A stretch of 64,000 nt of DNA from Deltaproteobacteria bacterium HGW-Deltaproteobacteria-12 (GCA_002840565.1 PHBK01000019.1:1-64000); one strand, 5' to 3'; positions 13,500-22,137 are shown, numbered from the stretch's first letter. Made by a program: numbers and translations. Notes: generated by a model from the letters alone, not told the origin.

Positions 13500-15293
13500 C
13501 TACTTCTTCTTGGCGTCCTTTTCCAGCGCCCGTTTGACCGCCTCCATTGGATCTTCTTCCTCATTGCTGACGCTCTCGGCTTCCGGTACGTTCTTGTCCT
13601 TCACCGGCTGCGGCGTTGACATTTTCACCGGATCCTCGTCCTTGGCGCCGTAGTCCCCTTTTTCGGCCTCAAGCTTCATGGTTTCGAGATTCACCGCCGG
13701 GGTTTTGTCAATACTGTTGGTGACGAGAGCCGGGAAAGCGATAACCACGGCCAGCATAATGATCTGAAGGCAAATGAACAGCATCGACCCCTTGTAAATC
13801 TGCGCTGTCGTTACCGCCGGGATAATCTTGTTTGTGACCCGGTCTTTGTAGTCGTGCCTGGCGGCCACGCTTCGGAGGTAGAACAGGGCGAAACCGAAGG
13901 GCGGCGACAAAAACGAGGTCTGGAGGTTCATGGCGATGATTACACCAAACCAGACCAGGTCAATGCCCATTTTGTCGGCCACGGGGACCAATAAAGGGAT
14001 GACAATGAAAGCGATTTCGAAGAAGTCGATAAAACAGCCGAGACCAAAAACCAGGGCGTTCACTGCGAGCAGGAAGCCCAGTTGGCCGCCCGGTAACTTG
14101 TCAAACAGGTGCCCAACCCAGATATGGCCGTCGGCGGCATTGAAAGTGAAACTGAACACGGTAGCTCCGATCAGGATGAAGATGACAAAGCAGGTCAGTT
14201 TCGCCGTGTTGTCCAACGACTGCTTGAGCAGGCTGAAACTCAGCTGGCGGCGGGAGACGGCCATGATCAGGGCGCCAGTTGCGCCCATCGCTCCGCCTTC
14301 CGTCGGTGTTGCGATGCCGAGGAAGATGGTGCCCAGCACGAGGAAGATCAGCACCAGGGGGGGAAGCAGCACGAACACTACACGTTCGGTAAGTTGCGAC
14401 AGCAGTTTGAGGCGCAGCCAGCGGTTGACCAGTGCGAGCGCCAGCAGGAAAAAGGCTGCAGCAGTTATCGACACCGTGATAACCTCATCCAGCGGTGCCT
14501 TGTCTTTTTGGCCCACCAGCAGGTTGACGATGCTGTTGTGCATGTAGGCCCAGGCGAGGGCGGCTGCTGCCGCGATTATCATTATCACCAACAGGGATTT
14601 ATGGCCGCTGGCACCGTTGGCTTCACAGTAGATGCATGCCTCCGGCGGCAGGGCAGGCACCCAGCTCGGCCGGAAGATGGCCAGGGCAATAATATAAAGG
14701 GCGAACAGACCCACCAGCAACAGGCCGGGCACCACAGCGCCGGCATACATGTCGCCTACGGAACGCCCCAGTTGGTCGGCCAGGACAATCAGCACCAGAG
14801 AAGGTGGGATTATCTGGGCCAGGGTACCCGAGGCTGTGATGACGCCGGTGGCGATGCTCCGGTTGTATCCATAACGCAGCATGATGGGCAAAGAGATGAG
14901 GCCCATTGAGATCACCGCTGCCGCCATCACGCCGGTGGTCGCTGCCAGCAGCGCGCCGACGAAAATTGTTGCCAAGGCAAGACCGCCGCGTACCGGTCCG
15001 AATACTTGTCCAACGGTTTCCAGCAGATCCTCGGCCATGCCGCTGCGTTCGAGGATGATGCCCATGAAGGTGAAGAAGGGAACGGCCAGCAGGGTTTCGT
15101 TCTGCATGATACCGAATATCCTGAGCGGCAGAGCCTGGAACAGTGTCGGGTGAAACAGTCCTGCTTCCATGCCGATGAGACCGAAGGTGAGACCGGTGGC
15201 CGCAAGACTGAAGGCGACCGGAAAGCCGGTGAGCAGGAAAAGCAGCAAACCTGCAAAAAGCAGGGGAACGAAATTGTGGACGATGAATTCCAT
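13500..15293 (-). CDS. TRAP transporter large permease (DctM), extended
   Basis: DctM subunits carry the substrate through the inner membrane using a sodium gradient. This protein has about 13 hydrophobic segments, the family start FIVHNFVPLLFAGLLLFLLTGFPVAF, ILERSGMAEDLLETVG, and the PPSLVLIVLADQLGRSVGDMYAGA and IATPTEGGAMGATGALIM signatures. At 597 residues it is longer than the usual 425-440: there is a central insertion (about residues 220-310, with a cysteine pair EACIYCEANG and extra membrane segments) and a charged C-terminal tail of about 80 residues ending in AKKK. Such longer forms accompany TakP-like binding proteins. Its ATG directly follows the dctQ stop codon, implying translational coupling. 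Confidence 0.9.
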   Translation of the reverse strand: MEFIVHNFVPLLFAGLLLFLLTGFPVAFSLAATGLTFGLIGMEAGLFHPTLFQALPLRIFGIMQNETLLAVPFFTFMGIILERSGMAEDLLETVGQVFGPVRGGLALATIFVGALLAATTGVMAAAVISMGLISLPIMLRYGYNRSIATGVITASGTLAQIIPPSLVLIVLADQLGRSVGDMYAGAVVPGLLLVGLFALYIIALAIFRPSWVPALPPEACIYCEANGASGHKSLLVIMIIAAAAALAWAYMHNSIVNLLVGQKDKAPLDEVITVSITAAAFFLLALALVNRWLRLKLLSQLTERVVFVLLPPLVLIFLVLGTIFLGIATPTEGGAMGATGALIMAVSRRQLSFSLLKQSLDNTAKLTCFVIFILIGATVFSFTFNAADGHIWVGHLFDKLPGGQLGFLLAVNALVFGLGCFIDFFEIAFIVIPLLVPVADKMGIDLVWFGVIIAMNLQTSFLSPPFGFALFYLRSVAARHDYKDRVTNKIIPAVTTAQIYKGSMLFICLQIIMLAVVIAFPALVTNSIDKTPAVNLETMKLEAEKGDYGAKDEDPVKMSTPQPVKDKNVPEAESVSNEEEDPMEAVKRALEKDAKKK

Positions 15294-15881
15294 TTAGCGC
15301 ACCTCTGACGGACTATTATCGGCTTGTATTTTTTCCGGCGAGGCTTTTCCCTCTTGGCTGTTGGCGAGCGGATCGGAAATCAGGCCGCGCAGGAAGGCGA
15401 TACGCTTGATCAGTTCGGAGGCGCTTTGCAGAAGCAGCAGAGCCAGACCCAGCGGCAGAAGAAGAAAAACCGGCCAGCGGATGAGCCCCCCTGCACTTGA
15501 TGACATTTCTCCGCTATAAAGGGCCTTGACAAAGAGCGGCCAGGATAACTGGATTAAAAGCAGGCATAGAGGCGCCAGAAAAACAACGATACCAGCGATG
15601 TCAATCCAAGACCGGGAGCGCGCCGATAAGCGGCTGGAAACGAAATCAATACGCACGTGGACGTTCTTCAGGAAGGCATATCCCGCGCCGAGCAGGAACA
15701 CACCGGAGAAGAGGTACCACTGCATTTCGGTGAAAGCAGTGGATCCCGTATGAAAGGCCTTGCGCGCAATGGCGTTACCGGCACTGAGGAGTACCGCCGC
15801 AAGAATCAGCCACTTGATGCCCTGTCCGACGCATCCGTTGAAAGCGTCAATCAGGCCGGATACCTTAAACAGAAATTTCAT
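15294..15881 (-). CDS. TRAP transporter small permease (DctQ)
   Basis: The 195-residue protein has four membrane helices with the family pattern GQGIKWLILAAVLLSAGNAIAR and FTEMQWYLFSGVFLLGAGYAFLKNVHVRID; the Arg-Ile-Asp and the Glu-Met-Gln-Trp block are characteristic of DctQ. It sits directly upstream of dctM (TAA followed at once by ATG). The hydrophilic C-terminal tail (about residues 165-195) is slightly longer than usual. It pairs functionally with the converging binding protein at 12277-13404. Confidence 0.9.
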   Translation of the reverse strand: MKFLFKVSGLIDAFNGCVGQGIKWLILAAVLLSAGNAIARKAFHTGSTAFTEMQWYLFSGVFLLGAGYAFLKNVHVRIDFVSSRLSARSRSWIDIAGIVVFLAPLCLLLIQLSWPLFVKALYSGEMSSSAGGLIRWPVFLLLPLGLALLLLQSASELIKRIAFLRGLISDPLANSQEGKASPEKIQADNSPSEVR

Positions 15882-16049
15882 ATCGCCTCGAATCTAGTGG
15901 TTTCTTTAAATAAATGCTACAGAAAATCTTGAATGTCAATTAAATAAACATCAAAACTTTAGGAGAAAATAGGGTCAAATCTTTTACTCTTGACATTTGA
16001 TGAGCACGAATAAATGAAAACGATGTTATTCAATAATTGCCCAAGAACA

Positions 16050-16090
16050 TAAAGGCGATCGCAACGCTCCGGCTGATATTTCCGTTATGC
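16050..16090 (+). other. Degenerate attC-like half site
   Basis: GGCGATCGCAACGCTCCGGCTGA followed by R' GTTATGC (16084-16090) matches the right half of the cassette attC sites, but no R'' is present, so this is probably a remnant. Confidence 0.5.
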
Positions 16091-16199
16091 CAAAAATGAA
16101 TTGACAATGTGAAATATCGGGGATGTCCATGATAAGTTTTGTCAAGGGGAAAAAGGAGATTTCGGGAAAAAAGAGGGTCAAATCTTGGTTAGGTCTAAA

Positions 16200-16309
16200 G
16201 GGGCGCCCTTAAGTTATTAAATATCTGTTTTAATAGTTGTCAGAAATTATCATATTAATCCGTTTTAAACGGATATCTGCTTTGACAACTTAAAACTTAA
16301 GAGCGCCCC
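16200..16309. repeat. 110-bp imperfect palindrome (MITE-like)
   Basis: Ends are GGGGCGCCCTTAAGTT and AACTTAAGAGCGCCCC, 16-base inverted repeats with one mismatch, with a further AGTTGTCA/TGACAACT pair inside. It lies just beyond the bacterioferritin stop codon and may also act as a transcription end. Confidence 0.65.
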
Positions 16310-16340
16310 CATTCTTTTCACTCTCTTCCAATTTGGGGTT

Positions 16341-16799
16341 TCAACCGGCGAGGGTCGCCAGGTAGGAAGCACCCAGTTTATCGATGTGATCCTTGATGTT
16401 TTCAAACATATCAAGGTGTTCTTCCTCGTCTTTAAGAAGCTCCTCAAAGAGCTGCTTGGAAATCTGATCTTTTTCGGCTGCACAAATGCCGGCCGCCTCG
16501 TTGTACATCTTGATGGCTTCGGCTTCGAGGCCGATGTCGGTCTTCAGCATCTCCGTGATCTCCTGCCCCTTCTTGGCCAAAGCGTCCGGTTTCGAGGTCG
16601 GCTCCCCACCGAGGAAGAGAATCCGCTCCGCCAGCTTCTCGGCATGCTTCATCTCGGCAATACCCGTCTCCTTCAGTTTGGTGGCCAGTTTTCCGAAATC
16701 CTGATCTTCCAGTTCATAGTGCTGGGCCATGTACTGGATAATCGCTGTTAACTCCCTTGCCCTCGCCTGATTCAACAGATCAATAACTTTTTTATTCAT
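16341..16799 (-). CDS. bfr: Bacterioferritin
   Basis: This 152-residue four-helix ferritin stores iron and protects against peroxide. Ferroxidase residues are visible in ARELTAIIQYMAQHYELED (Glu17-type) and EMKHAEKLAERI (Glu and His of the centre), and EELLKDEEEHLDMF in the fourth helix. The Met in AEMKHAEK corresponds to the haem-ligand Met52 of E. coli bacterioferritin, favouring Bfr over FtnA, though some related DUF-type Bfr-like proteins share it. A clear GGAGG Shine-Dalgarno is present. It stands alone between the TRAP genes and the ABC-F gene. Confidence 0.88.
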   Translation of the reverse strand: MNKKVIDLLNQARARELTAIIQYMAQHYELEDQDFGKLATKLKETGIAEMKHAEKLAERILFLGGEPTSKPDALAKKGQEITEMLKTDIGLEAEAIKMYNEAAGICAAEKDQISKQLFEELLKDEEEHLDMFENIKDHIDKLGASYLATLAG

Positions 16800-16917
16800 A
16801 GCCCCTCCTCCTAAATCATTTAATGATAAAGATTAACTTGAATTATAAGCTGTTTTTTAAAAAAAGTCGAGCGCGCATTATACTTGCAAGAGCACTAGTA
16901 TAGATAAGGGAAATATT

Positions 16918-16934
16918 GGGGACGGTTCTATTTA
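16918..16934 (+). repeat. REP unit GGGGACGGTTCTATTTA
   Basis: Exact solo copy of the 17-base terminal repeat that flanks the RAYT transposase at 34768-35527. The surrounding 16800-17097 interval holds no gene. Confidence 0.8.
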
Positions 16935-17097
16935 ATTAACAACTTGCGGTCTCCGTGATCATTCCTGACTGCCCAAAGGTTAAATATTTTTCTGGATTCC
17001 TGGTCCTTTTGCACTGGAATATATTCCGGCAGGGAACTCCGGCGAATGCCTGGGCATGCTGGGCGCAACGACAAAGGATGGAAAAGTAATTATTGGA

Positions 17098-18732
17098 TCA
17101 GGCGGCACGATGTTCGCGGCCGGATGCTTCCAGGTAATATTCGTAATTACCATTGTAAATACGCATCTGACCATGATCAATTTCAAAGACGCGATTAATG
17201 AGCGAGCGCAGGAAGTGGCGGTCATGGCTCACCAGCACAACCGTGCCGGGAAATTTCTTTAAAGCGTTGAGCAGAATTTCCCGTGACTGGATGTCCAAAT
17301 GGTTGGTAGGTTCATCAAGGATCAGCAGGTTTAACGGCTGCACCAGCATTTTCGCCAGAACCACTCTGCTTTTTTCACCGCCGGATAATTTATCAATCCG
17401 CTTGTAAATATCATCGCCCTGAAAAAGAAAAGCGGCGCAGAGATTACGCAAAGTGCCCATATGCGCCTGCGGCATGACATCCTGCAAAGTATCCAGCACT
17501 GTCTTGCGCGGTTCGAGAATATCCATCGCATGCTGGCTGAAATAGCCGGGATAAACATTGACACCCACATTCATGCTGCCGGTGGTGGGTTCAACCTCCC
17601 CTGCGAGCATCTTTAGAAATGTTGATTTGCCGGCGCCGTTGACACCAACCACGGCAATCTTTTCCTGCCGCCGGATAATGCCGCTGATGCCGCCGAAAAC
17701 TGATTTGACTGATCCGTCGGGACGGGGCCAGACTTTGCTTAAGTTGTCCAGTTTGACAACGTCATCACCGCTGCGCGGCGGTTCGGCAAACTCGAACTTG
17801 ATGGTGCGCTGTTCGACCGGAATTTCGATGCGCTCGATTTTATCGATCTTTTTGACGCGCGACTGTACCTGCGACGCGTGTGATGCCCGCGCCGCAAAAC
17901 GGGCGATGAAGTCCTCTTCCTTGGAAAGCATTTCCTGCTGGCGGCGATGCGAGGCCAGCAGTTGTTCCCGCCGGATTTCCCTTTCCCGCAGATAGAAATC
18001 ATAGTTGCCGCTGTAGGTGGTGATTGTACGGTTAGCCACTTCGATAATGCGGGTTACCACCCTGTTCATGAATTCACGGTCATGGCTCGTCATTAAAAGT
18101 GCGCCTTTAAACGAGCCGGAAAGCCACTCTTCCAGCCAGATGATAGATTCCACATCAAGATGGTTGGTGGGTTCATCCAATAAGAGCACATCTGGATTGA
18201 TCGACAGAATTTTAGCGAGCGCAATGCGCATTTTCCAGCCGCCGCTGAATGACTCCACGGCGTGATGATAATCATCCGGCCCGATACCCAAACCTGTCAG
18301 GATAATTTGCGCGCGGCTTTCCAGATTATAGCCGTCGCGATGCTCGAACTCGGACTGAATGTTGCCGTAACGTTCCAGCAGATCAGCCAGCGCATCTTCC
18401 TCCAGCGGTTCGCACATGGCTGCTTCCATCTCTTTAATCTGCAAGCCCAGTTTTGTTACGGATTCGGAGGCGGACATGACTTCTTCGAGCGCCGAGCGGC
18501 CCGACATGGCGCCGACATCCTGAGAAAAATAGCCGCAAACGGTATTATGTGCTTTGGTGATTTCTCCGGCATCGAACTCTTCCTCGCCCATGATCAGACG
18601 AAAAATGCTTGTTTTGCCGGCGCCGTTAGGCCCGACCAGACCGGTACGTGAGCCGGGCAGTATCTGAAAACTGGCATCCCGAAACAGGATTTGCGGGCCG
18701 TGCTGTTTGGCAATGCCATTGAAATGAATCAT
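17098..18732 (-). CDS. ABC-F family ATPase (YbiT/Uup type)
   Basis: ABC-F proteins are soluble twin-ATPase translation factors acting at the ribosomal E site. The 544 residues contain two ABC domains: Walker A GPNGAGKTS (about 34) and GVNGAGKST (about 352), signatures SGGWKMR and LSGGEKSRV, and Walker B LLLDEPTNHLD and LILDEPTNHLD, joined by an interdomain linker helix (REREIRREQLLASHRRQQE). The start MIHFNGIAKQHG was chosen because AAGGAG lies 10 bases upstream; a longer frame begins at a TTG. No membrane domain exists, so it is not a transporter. Which ABC-F subgroup (EttA, YbiT, Uup) is undecided; antibiotic protection is possible but not indicated. Confidence 0.9.
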   Translation of the reverse strand: MIHFNGIAKQHGPQILFRDASFQILPGSRTGLVGPNGAGKTSIFRLIMGEEEFDAGEITKAHNTVCGYFSQDVGAMSGRSALEEVMSASESVTKLGLQIKEMEAAMCEPLEEDALADLLERYGNIQSEFEHRDGYNLESRAQIILTGLGIGPDDYHHAVESFSGGWKMRIALAKILSINPDVLLLDEPTNHLDVESIIWLEEWLSGSFKGALLMTSHDREFMNRVVTRIIEVANRTITTYSGNYDFYLREREIRREQLLASHRRQQEMLSKEEDFIARFAARASHASQVQSRVKKIDKIERIEIPVEQRTIKFEFAEPPRSGDDVVKLDNLSKVWPRPDGSVKSVFGGISGIIRRQEKIAVVGVNGAGKSTFLKMLAGEVEPTTGSMNVGVNVYPGYFSQHAMDILEPRKTVLDTLQDVMPQAHMGTLRNLCAAFLFQGDDIYKRIDKLSGGEKSRVVLAKMLVQPLNLLILDEPTNHLDIQSREILLNALKKFPGTVVLVSHDRHFLRSLINRVFEIDHGQMRIYNGNYEYYLEASGREHRAA

Positions 18733-19058
18733 ATAAACTGAACTCCTTGTCAATAGTTGGTTGATATTTGCTTTGCTGGCTGTTCCAATACCCTAAAGGG
18801 CACGCGATGCAAAAGCGGTGCACTGGTAGCACATCCATAATACGGGTGCAAGGTAATTTGGGTAAGCAGTAATAATGGGGCAACGTTTCTATTTAATTGT
18901 CATCGTCATTCATTTGGTCGTGGTAAATATACTTTAAGAAGTTCTTGAATTATCCGAAAGAAAAGTATTTCTTGTTTACTGAGAGCAATAAAGAAGACCT
19001 CAACGCTCCGGGTAATTACGTCGTTAAGCGGATCGAATCCGTTGAAGGATAAGGTTAT
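18733..19058. other. Intergenic region with decayed REP and attC-like remnants
   Basis: A degraded REP unit (GGGGCAACGTTTCTATTTA, 18877-18895) and a short attC-like right half (AACGCTCCGGGTAATTACGTCGTTAAGC, ending 19029) are the only structures seen. Confidence 0.5.
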
Positions 19059-19748
19059 ATGACCAGTCATCAGCTTTCGCGGAGCCAACTGGCGGCCAGG
19101 GCCTTGATAAGGCTTCTGTTGGGTTTCGCCATCCTGTTAGCCATGCTTCTTTTGTCCGCGGGCACTATGGCTTACTGGGAGGCTTGGACCTACATGGTGG
19201 TGCTCTTCGTACCGATGATTCTCGCCCTGGTTTACCTGCTGGTGAACGACCCTGAACTGCTGGAGCGAAGGATGCGGACAAGGGAGAAGGATGAAAAACA
19301 AAACCTCATCATCAAGACAGGAGCGATTTTCTATTTGCTAACCTTTCTGGTCCCAGGATTCGACCGGCGCTTTGGATTGTCCCACGTGCCCGATGCCACA
19401 GTGATCTTGGCGGATGTCTTCGTTCTTCTCGGCTATTTGTTGTTTATACTGGTGCTCAGGGAGAACAGCTATGCATCCCGCGTCGTCGAGGTAGAGCGGG
19501 GACAGCGAGTGGTCACGACGGGCCCCTATTCGATTGTCCGGCATCCGATGTACCTCGCAGCGCTTGTCATGTACCTTTTCACGCCAGTGGCATTGGGATC
19601 CTGGTGGGCGTTGATCGCCGCATTGCCGCTGGTGGCTGTCATGGTTGTCAGGATCAGGAACGAAGAGCAGCATCTTATGAACGAGCTTGAGGGATATCAG
19701 GAGTATACCCAAATCACTAAGTACCGCCTGATCCCTGGAGTATGGTAA
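19059..19748 (+). CDS. Isoprenylcysteine carboxyl methyltransferase-like membrane protein
   Basis: This 229-residue integral membrane protein has about five helices. The C-terminal block GPYSIVRHPMYLAALVMYLF (about residues 148-167) is the conserved SAM-binding segment of the ICMT/PEMT methyltransferase superfamily, followed by RIRNEEQHLMNELEGYQEY, the usual C-terminal EE-x-x-L motif. Bacterial members methylate unknown lipid or small-molecule substrates. It is preceded by an attC-like remnant and followed by a REP unit, so it may once have been a cassette. The start has AAGGATAAGG upstream. Confidence 0.87.
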   Translation: MTSHQLSRSQLAARALIRLLLGFAILLAMLLLSAGTMAYWEAWTYMVVLFVPMILALVYLLVNDPELLERRMRTREKDEKQNLIIKTGAIFYLLTFLVPGFDRRFGLSHVPDATVILADVFVLLGYLLFILVLRENSYASRVVEVERGQRVVTTGPYSIVRHPMYLAALVMYLFTPVALGSWWALIAALPLVAVMVVRIRNEEQHLMNELEGYQEYTQITKYRLIPGVW

Positions 19749-19827
19749 CCTGACACTTGCCGATAAACAACAGTATTATGTTTTTTAAATAAATTAAAAT
19801 AATGGTAAAATAATAACAAAAATAAAA

Positions 19828-19844
19828 GGGGACGGTTCTATTTA
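19828..19844 (+). repeat. REP unit GGGGACGGTTCTATTTA
   Basis: Solo copy of the RAYT terminal repeat, located between two genes in their direction of transcription. Confidence 0.8.
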
Positions 19845-19871
19845 AATTTGTCAATTGGAAAGGAGAGAAAA

Positions 19872-20525
19872 ATGAAAGCAATACAAAAAGCATTATGTCG
19901 TCATGCCGAACTTTTAATCTGTTGCTTTTTTGTAATCGGTCTTTTTTACTCACCTGCTTCAGCACAGAATATCGTTGACGAATGGAGCACTGTTAAGGCT
20001 CCCCCTGCTCCGGTATTAAAATATGTAACTGTCGACCCGAAGGTGACAGCGCTCCTGCTGCTCGATTTTAATAAGCAGACATGCAATGCAGATAGGCGCC
20101 CCCGCTGTATCGCATCCATCCCCAAAGTTCAAAAGCTTCTCACGGAGGCGCGTAGCCATGGTGTTTATGTGTTGTACAGTCTCTCTGCCGGTGCTTCTGT
20201 TGCCGATATTGCCAAAGAGTTGGCGCCTCTTGGACAGGAACCCGTGGTGACATCGGGGCCCGATAAATTCCTTGGGACAGATTTGGAGAAATTACTGAAG
20301 GAAAGAGGCATAAAAACAGTCATTGTGACCGGAACGGCGGCACATGGGGCGGTTTTGTATACAGCCAGCGCGGCTGCGTTTCGCGGAATGCAAGTCATCG
20401 TGCCCGTGGACGGCATGTCTGCAGAAAGCACCTACGCTGAACAGTACGTTGCCTGGAATATGGGGAATGCTCCACGTGTCTCGAATCAGTCAGTGCTGAC
20501 AAAGATTGACATGATTAAATATTAG
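19872..20525 (+). CDS. Exported isochorismatase-like hydrolase lacking the usual Cys
   Basis: After a signal peptide (about residues 1-30, LICCFFVIGLFYSPASAQ) lies an isochorismatase-fold domain: LLLLDFNKQTC carries the conserved Asp, IKTVIVTGTAAHGAVLYTASAAA the strand and helix that normally hold the catalytic Cys, and GMQVIVPVDGMSAES the following strand. The usual Cys position in this turn appears as Gly/Ala (AAHGAV), similar to the true isochorismatases that lack a nucleophile, so a cysteine-hydrolase reaction is unlikely. Location is periplasmic. The start was set behind AAAGGAGAG. Length after processing, about 187 residues, is normal. Confidence 0.8.
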   Translation: MKAIQKALCRHAELLICCFFVIGLFYSPASAQNIVDEWSTVKAPPAPVLKYVTVDPKVTALLLLDFNKQTCNADRRPRCIASIPKVQKLLTEARSHGVYVLYSLSAGASVADIAKELAPLGQEPVVTSGPDKFLGTDLEKLLKERGIKTVIVTGTAAHGAVLYTASAAAFRGMQVIVPVDGMSAESTYAEQYVAWNMGNAPRVSNQSVLTKIDMIKY

Positions 20526-20535
20526 AAATCCAGAG

Positions 20536-20581
20536 CGGACAGAGAACTTAATTCAGCCAATCGCAAAATAAATATGTGTTG
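20536..20581. repeat. Palindromic repeat family P, truncated copy 4
   Basis: CTTAATTCAGCCAATCGCAAAATAAATATGTGTT matches the centre and right arm of the family; both GGGGACATAACAC-type ends are lost. Confidence 0.7.
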
Positions 20582-20638
20582 GTAAAAACAATCGAACAAA
20601 GGTTCCATTTAAATTAGTAAATTAGCACAGGAGTATAA

Positions 20639-20689
20639 ATTTAACCCCATCAAGCCGATCGCTCCGCTCCTGGTGATTTATCGTTCCAG
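20639..20689 (+). other. attC-like recombination site M
   Basis: R'' ATTTAAC (20639-20645) fits RYYYAAC; R' GTTCCAG (20683-20689) is partial. The AAGCCGATCGCTCCGCTC centre matches the array at 2-10 kb. A REP-like stretch (GGTTCCATTTAAATTAG) lies directly upstream, as at sites O and P. Confidence 0.65.
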
Positions 20690-20703
20690 CTTATAGCTTG
20701 ATA

Positions 20704-20737
20704 CCATATGCATGATATGATAATTTGATGCATATGG
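20704..20737. promoter_or_regulatory. 10-bp inverted repeat, probable VapBC operator
   Basis: CCATATGCAT (20704-20713) and ATGCATATGG (20728-20737) are perfect inverted repeats just upstream of the vapB-like start codon, where toxin-antitoxin complexes usually bind to repress their own promoter. Confidence 0.6.
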
Positions 20738-20746
20738 AGGTCAGAA

Positions 20747-21110
20747 ATGAGAACAACACTCGATTGACCTGAGGACTTAATTAACGACGCTATGAAGGCT
20801 ACCAACATTACCACAAAAACAAGAGTTATTATTGCGGCGTTATTCTTGCAGAGTTAGTTCCTTTTTTAAAAGTTCACAAACAAAGAAGGGTAATTGATTT
20901 ATTGCATAATATTAAGAAGTTAAATTATCGATTAATTGAGATGAAATTATCGATTTCCAATTCAAATGCCTGAAAATTGGCTTAAACGGTATCGGCATTC
21001 CTCATCTTATTGTTGCGCAAAATGCGATGCAGAATGGTGCTGAAATATTTTCACATGACAACCACTTCAGACTCATGAAGGACATCCTGATGTTCAATCT
21101 TACAGATTAA
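20747..21110 (+). pseudogene. Decayed VapBC toxin-antitoxin pair
   Basis: From ATG 20747 the frame reads MRTTLD, then TGA, then PEDLINDAMKATNITTKT, an antitoxin of the VapB type interrupted at codon 7. Near 20820 the DNA shifts to another frame reading YYCGVILAELVPFLK and VIDLLHNIKKL, an internal piece of a PIN-domain VapC toxin; after an interruption it continues as GIGIPHLIVAQNAMQNGAE and ends ...DNHFRLM...NLTD at 21110, the usual VapC C-terminus with its Asp. The VapC N-terminus, with the first catalytic Asp, is deleted. The pair is therefore inactive. A GGAGG site and an operator-like palindrome survive upstream. Confidence 0.8.
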
Positions 21111-21200
21111 TTGGCTGCCACCAAACAATACACCGGGTTTTCGAACCAAGGGCTGGTGATCTCCACGTTGGCGAAAACGCTCTCACAAAGGGGTTTTACA

Positions 21201-21974
21201 ATGAGTCTCAATTCAAAAAGCGACAAACGCTTTGAGGAAGGGCGATATTTCCTCAAGGACACCATCCGCCAACAGGTTGATTTCTCACGCACCGCACAGA
21301 GCCGGCAATTGCCAGCTCCGCCCCTCCAGAAACCTTATGCGCCGGACAGCGTGCTTATGAGTCTTCCCGATGGTGCCTCAGCGCTCGCCCGATTGGGTCG
21401 TATGTCGATTGGCGAGGCGATCACCAGACGGGAAAGTGTGCGTGACTACTGCGAGGCACCGCTAACCGTAGACGAACTTTCCGCTCTTCTCTGGGCAGTA
21501 CAGGGCGTCCGCAAAGTATTTGGCCCAACCAGTGCGCTTCGCACCGTGCCCTCTGCTGGTGCCCGCCATGCTTTTGAAACCTATATAGCCGTCAGCCGGG
21601 TTGAGGGGATTCCATCCGGACTATATCGATTCTTGCCCGTTGACGGTCAGTTGGTGCAATTGCGCGTTGATATGCAGATCGGACAAAAGGCTGCAACCGC
21701 GTGTTTAGGACAGGAGTTTGTGGCTGAAGCCGCCGCGATCTTCTTCTGGACCGTGATACCCTCACGCATGGAATGGCGTTACGGTTTGGCGTCTCACAAG
21801 GTCATTGCCATCGACGCCGGCCACGTCTGCCAAAATCTCTATCTGGCGTGCACAGCACTTGGGGCGGGAACCTGCGCGATCGCTGCCTACGACCAGGCCG
21901 CATGTGACCGGCTGCTTGGCCTTGATGGAGATGAGGAATTCACGTTGTACATTGCACCGGTCGGAAAACCGTGA
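21201..21974 (+). CDS. SagB-type nitroreductase-fold oxidoreductase
   Basis: The 257-residue product carries an FMN-dependent nitroreductase domain from about residue 65: ITRRESVRDYCEAPLTVDEL, LLWAVQGV, and RTVPSAGARHAFETYIAV, a combination typical of SagB/ThcOx-like dehydrogenases, then GAGTCAIAAYD near the end. The N-terminal 60 residues include KRFEEGRYFLKDTIR, also usual for stand-alone SagB-like proteins in anaerobes. No neighbouring azoline-forming cyclodehydratase is seen, so a peptide-modification role is not supported. The start is the ATG at 21201 with AAAGGGG upstream; the frame is open back to 21111 from a TTG. Confidence 0.82.
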   Translation: MSLNSKSDKRFEEGRYFLKDTIRQQVDFSRTAQSRQLPAPPLQKPYAPDSVLMSLPDGASALARLGRMSIGEAITRRESVRDYCEAPLTVDELSALLWAVQGVRKVFGPTSALRTVPSAGARHAFETYIAVSRVEGIPSGLYRFLPVDGQLVQLRVDMQIGQKAATACLGQEFVAEAAAIFFWTVIPSRMEWRYGLASHKVIAIDAGHVCQNLYLACTALGAGTCAIAAYDQAACDRLLGLDGDEEFTLYIAPVGKP

Positions 21975-22046
21975 ATGAACCGTGATGGAGAAGATGGCGT
22001 CAGGTCTTGCAATATACGTTTTCTTCCTGATTCCCGGGAAATAAAA

Positions 22047-22063
22047 GGGGACGGGTAGATTTA
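22047..22063 (+). repeat. Degraded REP unit
   Basis: GGGGACGGGTAGATTTA differs from the REP consensus at three positions. Confidence 0.6.
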
Positions 22064-22090
22064 ATCATTATCTAATACTATCATAGGCGC

Positions 22091-22137
22091 GCCTAACAAC
22101 GGCTTGCAGGCGACGCAGCCCATGCGCAGCGTTGCAG
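22091..22137 (+). other. Weak attC-like site
   Basis: R'' GCCTAAC (22091-22097) is perfect and the following AACGGCTTGCAGGCGACGCAGCC is palindrome-rich, but R' GTTGCAG (22131-22137) is poor. Confidence 0.4.

Larger units (their letters stand above)
15882..16340. other. Intergenic region with decayed attC and a palindromic element
   Basis: No gene is supported. It contains two copies of AGGGTCAAATCTT (about 15970 and 16177), a degenerate attC-like segment near 16050-16090 and a 110-bp imperfect palindrome at 16200-16309. Confidence 0.6.

Noticed and set aside
14109-14909. 266-codon + strand frame inside dctM
   Set aside because: Gln/His-rich composition typical of a shadow of a membrane-protein gene on the other strand.
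20747-20860. TGA in the vapB-like frame as another selenocysteine codon
   Set aside because: It falls at a normally hydrophobic position of the antitoxin, has no hairpin at SECIS distance that I can see, and the adjoining toxin is also broken.
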